From the NCBI RefSeq assembly GCF_019966595.1, contig NZ_JAINFJ010000001.1:434001-498000 (forward strand): a stretch of 64,000 nt of DNA, in the 5' to 3' direction. Both the position numbers and the translations under genes were made by a program. Below are positions 49,252-56,625 of the stretch, piece by piece. The first letter of the stretch is position 1. The number at the start of each line of letters is the position of its first letter. This DNA is from Oricola indica. GTDB taxonomy: Bacteria > Pseudomonadota > Alphaproteobacteria > Rhizobiales > Rhizobiaceae. The notes under the pieces were generated by a model. It did not search any database and was not told where the DNA came from. It was given only the letters and a program-made list of their open reading frames with translations.

Positions 49252-50514
49252 CTACGCCAACAGGCTTTCCTCGAAGGGAAAGCGTGACAGCAATTCGATA
49301 CCGGTGTCGGTGACGAGGATCTGCTGTTCGAGCTTGACGCCCTCGCCCTTGCCCTCCTCGCCGATGAAACTCTCGACGCAGAGCGTCATGCCCGGCTCGA
49401 TCACGCCGTCATAGCCCGCGTCGGCGAAGTCGCCGCGATGGTAGAGATAGGGGTATTCCCCGGTCATCCCGCAGCCATGCGCGGAGAGGTAATAGCGGTG
49501 GGCGTGATATTTTTCCGGGATGTCCCAGGCGGCCTCGGCATAGTCCCGGAATGTCATGCCGGGCCGGATGATGCCCATATTGTGGTGCACCTGCTCGTGG
49601 GCCGTCTTGTAGAGCTCGCGCTGCGTCTCGCTCGGCTTGCCGGGTCCGGCGTGGAACGTGCGCGAGAAGTCGGAATAGTATCCGTGGCAGCCGACCACGT
49701 CGGTATCGAGCGCGATCAGCTCATTTTCGCCGATCACCTTCGAACCCGACTCCTGGAACCAGGGATTCGTTCGCCCGCCGGAGTTCAGAAGCCGCGTTTC
49801 CACGTAGTCGCCGCCCTGGGCGATTACCGCTTGGTGCAGCACCGACCACAACGCGTTTTCCGTCAGGCCCGGCCGGATCGCCTCGCGCAGCCGCGCCACG
49901 CCGACCTCCGTCGCGCGCAGCGAGGCGTTCACGCATTTCATCTCTTCCGCCGACTTGATGGCGCGCGCCAGTTCCACTGGCTGCTGAGCATCGACGATCT
50001 CGAAGCCCTCTCCGCCAAGCGCGATGGCGACACCGGCATTGATGCGCTCGATGCCGATTTTCTCGCCCGGGCCGACCAGTTCCCTGAGCAGTGCCCCCAT
50101 CGCGCGCGCCCATGCCTTTTCGCGCTCGGCGATGTGCTCCCCGGCGGCAACGAAACTCGCCGTCATCGACGGGCGCACCTCATCGACCGTTTCGAAACCC
50201 TCGCCCAGATGCTCCGCGCCGGTGAATTCGTGCAGGATCGAGCGATCCTGCGTCAGCACCAGGTATCGCGATGGCTGGTTGCGCGAAGTGAAGACCTGCA
50301 TGTTGCGGGTGCCGGTGGCATATCGGATGTTGACGGCATCCGTCAGCACAAGCGCCGCGATACCGAACTCCGCCATCTTGGCACGCACGCGGCCCTGCCG
50401 GTAGGTGCGCACGGCAACGAGATCGATTTCCGCGTCTGTGGTTTCCGTGTCGAGCAATGCGATCCCGTCCAGATCGCTGCGCTCCGCATGCCAGTCGAAC
50501 ATTGTCATGGTCAA
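49252..50514 (-). CDS. M24-family metalloprotein, DddP-like but lacking the DddP catalytic Asp
   Basis: A 420-residue pita-bread-fold protein. It resembles the DMSP lyase DddP closely, for example in YVETRLLNSGGRTNPWFQES and LIALDTDVVG. The six metal ligands known for DddP (numbered from memory D295, D297, D307, H371, E406, E421) appear at D270, D272, D282, H346, E381 and E396, a constant offset of 25, so the alignment is gapless there. The position of the proposed catalytic Asp377 is Gly352 here (HGCGMTGEYP). It is therefore probably not a DMSP lyase. The start overlaps the mttB stop by four bases and the DMGDH-like gene follows. The real substrate may be a related betaine or its breakdown product. 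Confidence 0.8.
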   Translation of the reverse strand: MTMTMFDWHAERSDLDGIALLDTETTDAEIDLVAVRTYRQGRVRAKMAEFGIAALVLTDAVNIRYATGTRNMQVFTSRNQPSRYLVLTQDRSILHEFTGAEHLGEGFETVDEVRPSMTASFVAAGEHIAEREKAWARAMGALLRELVGPGEKIGIERINAGVAIALGGEGFEIVDAQQPVELARAIKSAEEMKCVNASLRATEVGVARLREAIRPGLTENALWSVLHQAVIAQGGDYVETRLLNSGGRTNPWFQESGSKVIGENELIALDTDVVGCHGYYSDFSRTFHAGPGKPSETQRELYKTAHEQVHHNMGIIRPGMTFRDYAEAAWDIPEKYHAHRYYLSAHGCGMTGEYPYLYHRGDFADAGYDGVIEPGMTLCVESFIGEEGKGEGVKLEQQILVTDTGIELLSRFPFEESLLA

Positions 50515-52133
50515 AAATCCGTCGGCGCCCCGCCTTCGCGCTTGCGCTTTTCCACGAAGGCCTCGAGTTCCTCGCGAATGCCCTCATCAATCGGCGGTTC
50601 CTCGTATTCGGCGAGGATCTGCTTGCAGACCTTGTTGGCCCGCTCCACGGTCGTCACTGCGCCGCGATCCTCCCAGTTCTCGAAGTTCGACCAGTCCGAC
50701 AGGAAGGGCGAATAGAATGCCGTCTCGTAGCGGTCCTGCGTGTGCTGGATTCCGAAGAAGTGCCCACCGGGCCCGACCTCGCGGATCGCATCGACCGCGA
50801 TATCATCCGACCCCGTGGTCAGCGGCTCGAAATAGGAGATGAACTGCTGCAGGACTTCGCAATCCATGACGAACTTCTCGTAGGAGGCACAAAGACCGCC
50901 CTCCAGCCAGCCGGCCGCGTGGTACACCATGTTGGTGCCCGACGTGACGGCCGCCCACATCGACATCATGGATTCCCATGTCGCCTGATTGTCCGGCGTG
51001 TTGGCCGCGCAGGTGTTGGATGACCGCAGCGGCAGCTCGTAGAACCGCGCCATCTGGCCGGTGATCTGCGTCGCCCGAACATAGTCCGGCGTGCCGAAGG
51101 CAGGCGCGCCGGTTTTCATGTCGACATTGGAGGTAAACGTCCCGATGCCGACCCCGACCCCGGGCTTGATCCACTGCAGCAACGCGATCGCAGCCAGTGC
51201 CTCCGCAATGGACTGCGTCACCGCACCGACCATGGTCACTGGCGCCATCGCGCCGGCCAGAGTGAACGGCGTAACGATGGTCGGCTGGCCGCGCCGGGCA
51301 AGCCGCATGGCGCCGTCGAGCATCGGCCAGTCATGCTTCAGCGGCGAGGTCGAGTTGATGTTGGTATACATATGCGGCGCGGCGTCGAACGCCTCATGCG
51401 AGAGCCCGCCCGCGATACGCACCATCTCGATGACGTCTTCCATACGTTCGGTGCCCAGCGCGTAGGCATGCGCCACCTTGTCGGTCAGCGTCAGCTTGTC
51501 GAAAAGGCAGTCGAGATGGCGGATGGATGGGTGGATGTCGATCGGTTCGACCGGGTAACCGCCTGCGAAATGGATGCAATTGAAATATTGCAGCAGTTTG
51601 AGCAGTTCGCGGTAGTCGTGCCGGTTGCCGCTGCGGCGGCCGCGCTCGATATCGGAGCAGTTGGGCGGCGAGGAAATGTTGCCGAATACCATGTGCCTGC
51701 CGCCGATGGTGATCGCCCTGTCCGGGTTGCGCGGCGTCAGCGTGAATTCCCGCGGAGCCTTGCCGAGCATTTCCACGACGAAGTCTCGGTCCATGCGCAC
51801 ATTCTCGCCATCGATAGTGCAGCCGGCCTCTCGAAGCCGTTCGATGGCTTCGGGATGGAGAAACTCGATGCCGATCTCTTCGAGCACCCGCATCGCCCCG
51901 TCATGGATCGCGGCGACGCCCTCGGGCGGAAGCGGCTCGGTCGGCCGGTCCGTGTTGATCACATCGGTCCAGGGCAACTGCCGGATCGCCGCACCGCCGC
52001 GCCGCGTGTTCCCGGCGCGTCCGCCCCGCTTGCGCAGTCGGGCCGGCGCTTCGTCGGGCACCGCCTCGGCAACAGCCTCGGTGACGAGCATGTCGCTCGT
52101 CATCTCTGGCTCGGGCGGCGGATCTTTCGGCAT
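50511..52133 (-). CDS. MttB-family (non-pyrrolysine) corrinoid-dependent amine methyltransferase, copy 1
   Basis: A 540-residue member of the trimethylamine methyltransferase family. MRVLEEIGIEFLHPEAIERL begins the fold. FTLAGAMAPVTMVGAVTQSI, GAPAFGTPDYVRATQITGQM and AGWLEGGLCASYEKFVMDCE are family blocks. There is no in-frame amber codon, so it belongs with MtgB-like enzymes that demethylate quaternary amines such as glycine betaine, not with pyrrolysine MttB. The methyl acceptor would be a corrinoid protein, here the MtbC-type protein at 61868. The N-terminus has an Arg/Gly-rich stretch (RKRGGRAGNTRRGG) before the core. It is first in an operon with the M24, DMGDH and GST genes. Confidence 0.92.
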   Translation of the reverse strand: MPKDPPPEPEMTSDMLVTEAVAEAVPDEAPARLRKRGGRAGNTRRGGAAIRQLPWTDVINTDRPTEPLPPEGVAAIHDGAMRVLEEIGIEFLHPEAIERLREAGCTIDGENVRMDRDFVVEMLGKAPREFTLTPRNPDRAITIGGRHMVFGNISSPPNCSDIERGRRSGNRHDYRELLKLLQYFNCIHFAGGYPVEPIDIHPSIRHLDCLFDKLTLTDKVAHAYALGTERMEDVIEMVRIAGGLSHEAFDAAPHMYTNINSTSPLKHDWPMLDGAMRLARRGQPTIVTPFTLAGAMAPVTMVGAVTQSIAEALAAIALLQWIKPGVGVGIGTFTSNVDMKTGAPAFGTPDYVRATQITGQMARFYELPLRSSNTCAANTPDNQATWESMMSMWAAVTSGTNMVYHAAGWLEGGLCASYEKFVMDCEVLQQFISYFEPLTTGSDDIAVDAIREVGPGGHFFGIQHTQDRYETAFYSPFLSDWSNFENWEDRGAVTTVERANKVCKQILAEYEEPPIDEGIREELEAFVEKRKREGGAPTDF

Positions 52134-52527
52134 GCGCTTCTCCGGCGGGTCAAAGCGCCATCACAGCATATTCTCAGAACGCGGACGCAAGAAATCCGAC
52201 CGCGACAACGGGTTAAACGACATCACCCTGAGTTAACGGACCGAGATCGCCATCACCTATCGGGAACATCCCCATCCATCCTCCTCGGTCGAACCCCTTA
52301 TTTTTTCCGGGACAACCGACACGTGAGGCAACGAAAGGAGAATTTTGTTCTCCTGCATCGATGTCCACCGACAGTAAACCGGTAATCTCCACTGTGCCGA
52401 AACGCGACACACGGAAATATCTTTCATCGCTCGATCCGCGAATACAGTTTTGAACGGCGGCAGGAATTTGCTAGCAGGATATCGGGCAAACTGGGGGAGC
52501 GGGCCGAAAAGGCCGCGCGCGAGGAGA
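52134..52527. other. 394-base divergent intergenic region
   Basis: It lies between the divergent mttB copy 1 and the T5orf172 gene and should hold both promoters. AAGGAGAA-TTTT-GTTCTCCT-type pairing at 52335-52353 forms a short hairpin (AGGAGAA with TTCTCCT). A 30-codon open frame lies at 52361-52453. I see no repeats or tRNA. Confidence 0.45.
52361..52453 (+). CDS. Possible 30-residue small ORF
   Basis: ATG at 52361 to TGA at 52453 would encode a basic peptide of 30 residues beginning MSTDSKPVISTVPKRD. The only purine-rich site, AAAGGAG, lies about 21 bases upstream inside a small hairpin, so initiation would be poor. It may be a leader peptide or chance; there is no family evidence. Confidence 0.15.
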   Translation: MSTDSKPVISTVPKRDTRKYLSSLDPRIQF

Positions 52528-53175
52528 ATGGCAGCGGATTCGCATGCACGAATCGAACTGACCACAGGTTACGTCTACATACTGAGCTGCCCGGAAGCGC
52601 CCGGCAGCGTGAAGGTCGGCTCGACCAGTCGCGAAGTCGGCAAGTATCGCTACGAGCATTTCGATTCAACGGAGCCGATCCCCTGCAAGGTGGAGTTCGC
52701 CGTCCATGTCCCCGACCGGCACGAGGTCGAAAAGAACCTGCTGCTGAAGCTTGCGCCCAAGCGCCTGTCACGCGAATCCAATCGCTTCGCGATCGACCCG
52801 GAAGAGGCAATCGCCGCCGCCGTTCAACTGATCGGGTACGACTACACAAACGCCCAGATCACCGGCGTGATCTTCCGCAAGCATGTCGACATGCTCAAGA
52901 AGATGGAGAGGGATTTCCGCAGCCGTCACAAGAGCTTCACCATCCTGAATGGCGAACTCGGCGACCTGCAGAAAAAGATACGCCGCTACCAGCAGCAATT
53001 CGGCGACAAGGACGCGACCATCGCGCGGCAGGAGGACCTAATCGGCGAATTGCAGGTGCAGGGCATGGCGCTGGAAGCCCGTTGCCGCAAGACGAGGCTC
53101 GTCGCGATCGGCGCCGGCGGCCTTGCCCTGTTGTGCGCCACGCTTGCCCTGGTGTCGCTCGCCGGCTGGATCTGA
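52528..53175 (+). CDS. T5orf172 (GIY-YIG-like) domain protein with C-terminal membrane anchor
   Basis: A 215-residue protein. The N-terminal domain (residues 10-105) has GYVYILSCPEAPGSVKVGST and a later DRHEVEKNLLLKL block, matching the T5orf172/MUG113 branch of the GIY-YIG nuclease superfamily, in which Tyr, Arg and Glu are catalytic. A helical, coiled-coil-like region with Lys and Gln follows (residues 120-190), then one hydrophobic helix at the C-terminus (VAIGAGGLALLCATLALVSL). This would make it a membrane-tethered DNA-binding or nuclease-like protein. The ATG at 52528 directly follows GAGGAGA. It converges with eutC with 3 bases between stops. Confidence 0.75.
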   Translation: MAADSHARIELTTGYVYILSCPEAPGSVKVGSTSREVGKYRYEHFDSTEPIPCKVEFAVHVPDRHEVEKNLLLKLAPKRLSRESNRFAIDPEEAIAAAVQLIGYDYTNAQITGVIFRKHVDMLKKMERDFRSRHKSFTILNGELGDLQKKIRRYQQQFGDKDATIARQEDLIGELQVQGMALEARCRKTRLVAIGAGGLALLCATLALVSLAGWI

Positions 53176-53178
53176 CGC

Positions 53179-54171
53179 TCAGGTCGAAAACGGCGTCCCC
53201 GCCCCGGCGGCGCGGATCGCTTTCAAGGCATGTGTCGCGATCGCGGTGTCCTGCGCACCCGTGCCGGTCAGGTCGCTGATGGTGACCGCATCGGCCGACG
53301 GGCGGCCCGCCACTTTTCCGGCGACGACATCCCCCAGTTCCGGCGGCGTCCCGCGCGACCACACTCCGGCCTCGACAGCCGAGCGCAACTCGCCGAGCTT
53401 TTGGCACTGGCTCACCCGATCGCAGACATAGAGATCGGCTGCGCCAAGCGCCGCCGGGTCGATCTCGTTCTTGCCGGCCTGGTCGGAGCCCATCGCGGTC
53501 ACATGCAGACCGGGATGCAGCCACTGCGCCTTCAGAACCGGCTCGCGCGCCGGCGTCGTCGTAACGACGAGTTGGCTTTCCGCGACCAGCCGCGCCGGAT
53601 CGTCCACCGCTTCCGCCGTCACGGGCAGCATCCGCGCGATGTCTTCCGCGCAGGCTTTCGCCTTCTCCCCGTCTCGCCCCCAGACCAGAACACGGGAAAA
53701 AGGCCGAACCAGATGGGCCGCAGCGATTTGCAAGCGCGCCTGCACGCCGGTGCCGATCACACCCGCCGTCTCCACTGTCTCCGGTGCCATGTAGTTCGCC
53801 GCCACCGCGCCCGCGGCCGCCGTGCGCACATCGGTCAGGTAGCCATTGTCGAGAAACAGCGCATCGACCAGCCCCGTCTTCGCGGAGAACAGCATCATAA
53901 GCCCGTTCAGGCTGGACAGCCCCAGCTTCGGATTGTCGAAAAAGCCCGGGCTGACCTTGATCGCGAACCCGTCAAAGCCCGGAATATAGGCGGTCTTGAC
54001 GTCGACCTCGCCATTGGCGGCCTCAAGCTCCATCGAAAGGATCGACGGCATCACGACCTCACCAGTCGCCAGGGCCGCGAATGCGCGCTCGACCGTCTCG
54101 ACTGCTGCGAGATCCAGTTTCACAGCCTGTCTGAGATCCGCCTCCGTGGCGATCAGCACCTCATGCGCCAT
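53179..54171 (-). CDS. eutC: Ornithine cyclodeaminase family protein, EutC-like
   Basis: A 330-residue NAD(P)-binding enzyme of the ornithine cyclodeaminase/mu-crystallin family. TAGVIGTGVQARLQIAAAHL near residues 127-146 is the dinucleotide site. Upstream, NGEVDVKTAYIPGFDGFAIK and NGLMMLFSAKTGLVDALFLD are the usual substrate-domain blocks. Downstream, HVTAMGSDQAGKNEIDPAAL is also typical. Paired with a EutB-like gene it matches the EutBC pair known from rhizobial ectoine use, but no other ectoine gene is nearby. It overlaps the eutB stop by 11 bases. Symbol given by family resemblance and pairing. Confidence 0.78.
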   Translation of the reverse strand: MAHEVLIATEADLRQAVKLDLAAVETVERAFAALATGEVVMPSILSMELEAANGEVDVKTAYIPGFDGFAIKVSPGFFDNPKLGLSSLNGLMMLFSAKTGLVDALFLDNGYLTDVRTAAAGAVAANYMAPETVETAGVIGTGVQARLQIAAAHLVRPFSRVLVWGRDGEKAKACAEDIARMLPVTAEAVDDPARLVAESQLVVTTTPAREPVLKAQWLHPGLHVTAMGSDQAGKNEIDPAALGAADLYVCDRVSQCQKLGELRSAVEAGVWSRGTPPELGDVVAGKVAGRPSADAVTISDLTGTGAQDTAIATHALKAIRAAGAGTPFST

Positions 54172-55168
54172 AGGTCTTGCCCCGCACCACCGTGTTGCCC
54201 AGCGTGACATCCTCGCCATTCACGATCCGCGTGAAGACCGACATATCGAGATTGCGTCCGGTCACGACAGTCGCCACCGGCCCGGAAAATGATGGAAGCT
54301 TGCCCGCCAGCATCGCCGCAAGGCCCACCACCGATCCGCCCTCGGCGACGATCCTGTCTTCATAGTAAAGGGTTTGCATGGCTGCGTAGATCTCCTCCTC
54401 GCTTACGAGCACCGTCTCGTCGAGGTGATCGCGGCAAAGCGAAAACGAGAGCCGGTTTTTCATCCCGATTCCGCCGCCAAGCGAGTCCGCCAGGCTCTCG
54501 ACCTCCGTCACCTCGACCGGATGACCGGCCCGGATCGACTCGTGCATTGCCGCGCCCCGATCCATGGAAATCCCGATCACGCGGATGTCCGGCCGGATCG
54601 TCTTCGCGGCGAGCGCGATCCCGCCGGCGAGCCCGCCGCCCGAGAGCGGCACAAGGATCGCCTCCAGATCGGGCCGCGCGGAGAGCAATTCGAGGCCGAT
54701 GGTCCCCTGCCCGGCGATCACGAACGGATCGTCGAACGGCGATATCTCGGCAAGACCTTCCGTCTCGCACAGACGCAGGCTTTCCGATTGCGCATCGTCC
54801 TGGCTGGTGCCGGCGATGTGAACCTCGGCGCCGAGCGCACGGATACCGTCCACCTTGGCCTTCGGCACCATGGACGACATGCACACCACGGCGCGCATGC
54901 CGCGCTGCGCCGCCGCAAAGGCGACTCCGCGACCGTGATTGCCGGTCGAACAGCAGGTCACGCCGGCCACGTCCTCGGCGAGATTGGCGATCGCGTTCAC
55001 CGCGCCACGCAGCTTGAACGCGCCGATCGGCTGGGCGATTTCCAGCTTGAGAAGGAACTCCTGCCCGCACCGCACCGACATGAAAGGCGAAGGCACAAGC
55101 GGCGTGTCGGCGGCGATCCCGGCAATGGTGTTTTGCGCGGCAAGGATATCGGCAAGCGTCAGGTTCAT
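54161..55168 (-). CDS. eutB: Threonine dehydratase-like PLP enzyme, EutB-like
   Basis: A 335-residue fold type II PLP enzyme. LEIAQPIGAFKLRGAVNAIA near residues 42-61 carries the Schiff-base Lys. CCSTGNHGRGVAFAAAQRGM is the phosphate/substrate loop, and ILVPLSGGGLAGGIALAAKT is the Gly-rich PLP-phosphate loop. ACT regulatory domains are absent, so it is a short catabolic dehydratase or lyase. With eutC it resembles the hydroxyectoine/ectoine utilisation pair of rhizobia. The ATG at 55168 starts the family N-terminus; the frame extends to 55204 without support. It is divergent from a LysE-type exporter. Confidence 0.8.
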   Translation of the reverse strand: MNLTLADILAAQNTIAGIAADTPLVPSPFMSVRCGQEFLLKLEIAQPIGAFKLRGAVNAIANLAEDVAGVTCCSTGNHGRGVAFAAAQRGMRAVVCMSSMVPKAKVDGIRALGAEVHIAGTSQDDAQSESLRLCETEGLAEISPFDDPFVIAGQGTIGLELLSARPDLEAILVPLSGGGLAGGIALAAKTIRPDIRVIGISMDRGAAMHESIRAGHPVEVTEVESLADSLGGGIGMKNRLSFSLCRDHLDETVLVSEEEIYAAMQTLYYEDRIVAEGGSVVGLAAMLAGKLPSFSGPVATVVTGRNLDMSVFTRIVNGEDVTLGNTVVRGKTYGA

Positions 55169-55293
55169 CCGCCGAATGGCACATGGCCGGACGGGACAAG
55201 TCAATGCCGCGGCTCGATTTCCCGCGCGACGAGCACCGATTTTCTCTCGCCAGCCCAGAAAATCCGGCGTAGAGCCGAACCGAGGACAACGCC

Positions 55294-55920
55294 ATGGAAA
55301 ACGAGACCTTTTCGATCCTGCTGACCGCCTGGCTCATGCTGGTCGTCGCCATCGCTGCGCCTGGCCCGAACCTTGTCGCGACGGCATCGACCGCGCTCGG
55401 CCACGGCCGCAAGGCTGGACTGCTGGTGGTGGCCGGTGTCGCGACCGGAACGTTCATCTGGTCGCTCGCCTCCGCATTCGGCGTCGCGGCGGTCTTCACC
55501 GTCTTTCCGCCGGCCTTCGTGGCGCTGAAACTCGCGGGCGGGTCCTATCTGGTCTATCTCGGCTTTCGCTCGCTGCGCGCGGCATGGCGCAACACGCCGG
55601 GCGCAATCCGGCCGGATACGCGCCGGCTCTCGCCCCTCGCCTCCTATGCGCGCGGCCTCGGCATTTGCCTGATGAACCCGAAGTCGGCGCTGTTCTGGGC
55701 ATCGATCTCGGTCTTCGTCGTCTCCTCGAAGGCCTCGCCTCTCACGATCATCGAGTTCTGCATTGCCGCCGGCCTGTCATCCTTCACGATCTACGGCCTC
55801 TACGCCGTCCTGTTCTCCTCGCACGGGGCGCAGGCGCTTTACCGCCGCGCCACACGCTGGATCGAGGCCGCTTTCGGCGCCTTCTTCTTCATGGTCGGTG
55901 TTCGGCTCGTCACCGCCTGA
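55294..55920 (+). CDS. LysE/RhtB family amino-acid exporter
   Basis: A 208-residue membrane protein with six hydrophobic segments. The N-terminal MLVVAIAAPGPNLVATAS is the RhtB signature with the conserved Pro-Gly-Pro-Asn. KAGLLVVAGVATGTFIWSLA and YLVYLGFRSLRAAWR follow the usual pattern. RGLGICLMNPKSALFWASIS in the middle is also conserved. It would export amino acids or related small amines. It is divergent from the EutB/EutC pair, so it could relieve overflow of an intermediate of that route, but this rests on position only. Confidence 0.88.
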   Translation: MENETFSILLTAWLMLVVAIAAPGPNLVATASTALGHGRKAGLLVVAGVATGTFIWSLASAFGVAAVFTVFPPAFVALKLAGGSYLVYLGFRSLRAAWRNTPGAIRPDTRRLSPLASYARGLGICLMNPKSALFWASISVFVVSSKASPLTIIEFCIAAGLSSFTIYGLYAVLFSSHGAQALYRRATRWIEAAFGAFFFMVGVRLVTA

Positions 55921-55927
55921 CCGGCCG

Positions 55928-56389
55928 TCAGGCAAAGGCGGAGACGAGCGGCCGGATCACCAGATGCGGCTCGCCGTCACTGGTCCGCGAAGGCGAAACG
56001 CCGGTATCGTCGACCGTTCCGTGAACACGTTGGCGGAAAGCCGAGAAACTGTCGAAGGTCACGACATCCACCGCCTCTTCGAGGTGAAGCGTCACGCGGT
56101 AGTGGCTGCCGCCGCCGATCAGTTCCACGGCGAGCACTTCGGCGGCGAAGGGCTGCTTGAGATAGGTGCCGCTCACGATGTCGCCCACCTGGATGGAGAA
56201 TGGCGGTTCATTCGACAATCGGGCGACGGCGGTGTTCCAGTCGCGATAGCCGATTTCGGCGGCCACGCGTTCCAGCGCCTGTCCATAGCTGATCTTGACG
56301 CCGTTCGCGTTCATCGCCTTGCGAAGCGCCTTGGCGCGCTGCTTGGCCTCGTCGATGGTCCGGGGACGCCCAAGAGAAGTCTCTGGCAT
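55928..56389 (-). CDS. Glyoxalase superfamily protein (Glyoxalase_8-like N-terminal domain)
   Basis: A 153-residue soluble protein. The N-terminal half, IDEAKQRAKALRKAMNANGV and SYGQALERVAAEIGYRDWNT, matches the small helical domain annotated in databases as part of the glyoxalase superfamily (PF20066, named from memory). The C-terminal half is beta-rich with VGDIVSGTYLKQPFAAEV. Catalytic metal ligands of true glyoxalases are not evident, so the function is unknown. It converges with the LysE gene with 7 bases between stops. Confidence 0.72.
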   Translation of the reverse strand: MPETSLGRPRTIDEAKQRAKALRKAMNANGVKISYGQALERVAAEIGYRDWNTAVARLSNEPPFSIQVGDIVSGTYLKQPFAAEVLAVELIGGGSHYRVTLHLEEAVDVVTFDSFSAFRQRVHGTVDDTGVSPSRTSDGEPHLVIRPLVSAFA

Positions 56390-56574
56390 GATTGCAGTTC
56401 CGTTCTGCTCATGCGGTCATGGAATGCGGGGCTCACATTGCCGCAGGACCGCGTTGCAACGGGTCTGCTCGAAGACCGGCCTGCGCCGGGAGGCTTCACC
56501 ATCGGATAACCGGTGAGCGGCGGGCGCCTCGTGCCCTGCGCGGTCAAATACGGCAACCGGCAAGCGAGGTCAAC

Positions 56575-56616
56575 GAAAAGAAAAAACGCCCGGCGCAGGA
56601 GGCAAACGCCGGGCGT
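56575..56616 (-). terminator. Rho-independent terminator of the ECF sigma-VWA operon
   Basis: On the minus strand CGCCCGGCG (56615-56607) and CGCCGGGCG (56595-56587) form a perfect 9-bp stem with an 11-base loop, followed by TTTTTTCTTTT. It lies 10 bases after the stop of the VWA gene. Confidence 0.88.
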
Positions 56617-56625
56617 GAGTATGGA

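Noticed and set aside
49252-50514. DMSP lyase DddP or ectoine hydrolase DoeA call
   Set aside because: The DddP catalytic Asp position is Gly, and sequence resemblance to DoeA is much weaker than to DddP.
50511-52133. Pyrrolysine-containing MttB
   Set aside because: The frame has no internal amber codon and no pyl genes are visible; it is the non-pyrrolysine type. The same holds for 60000-61586.
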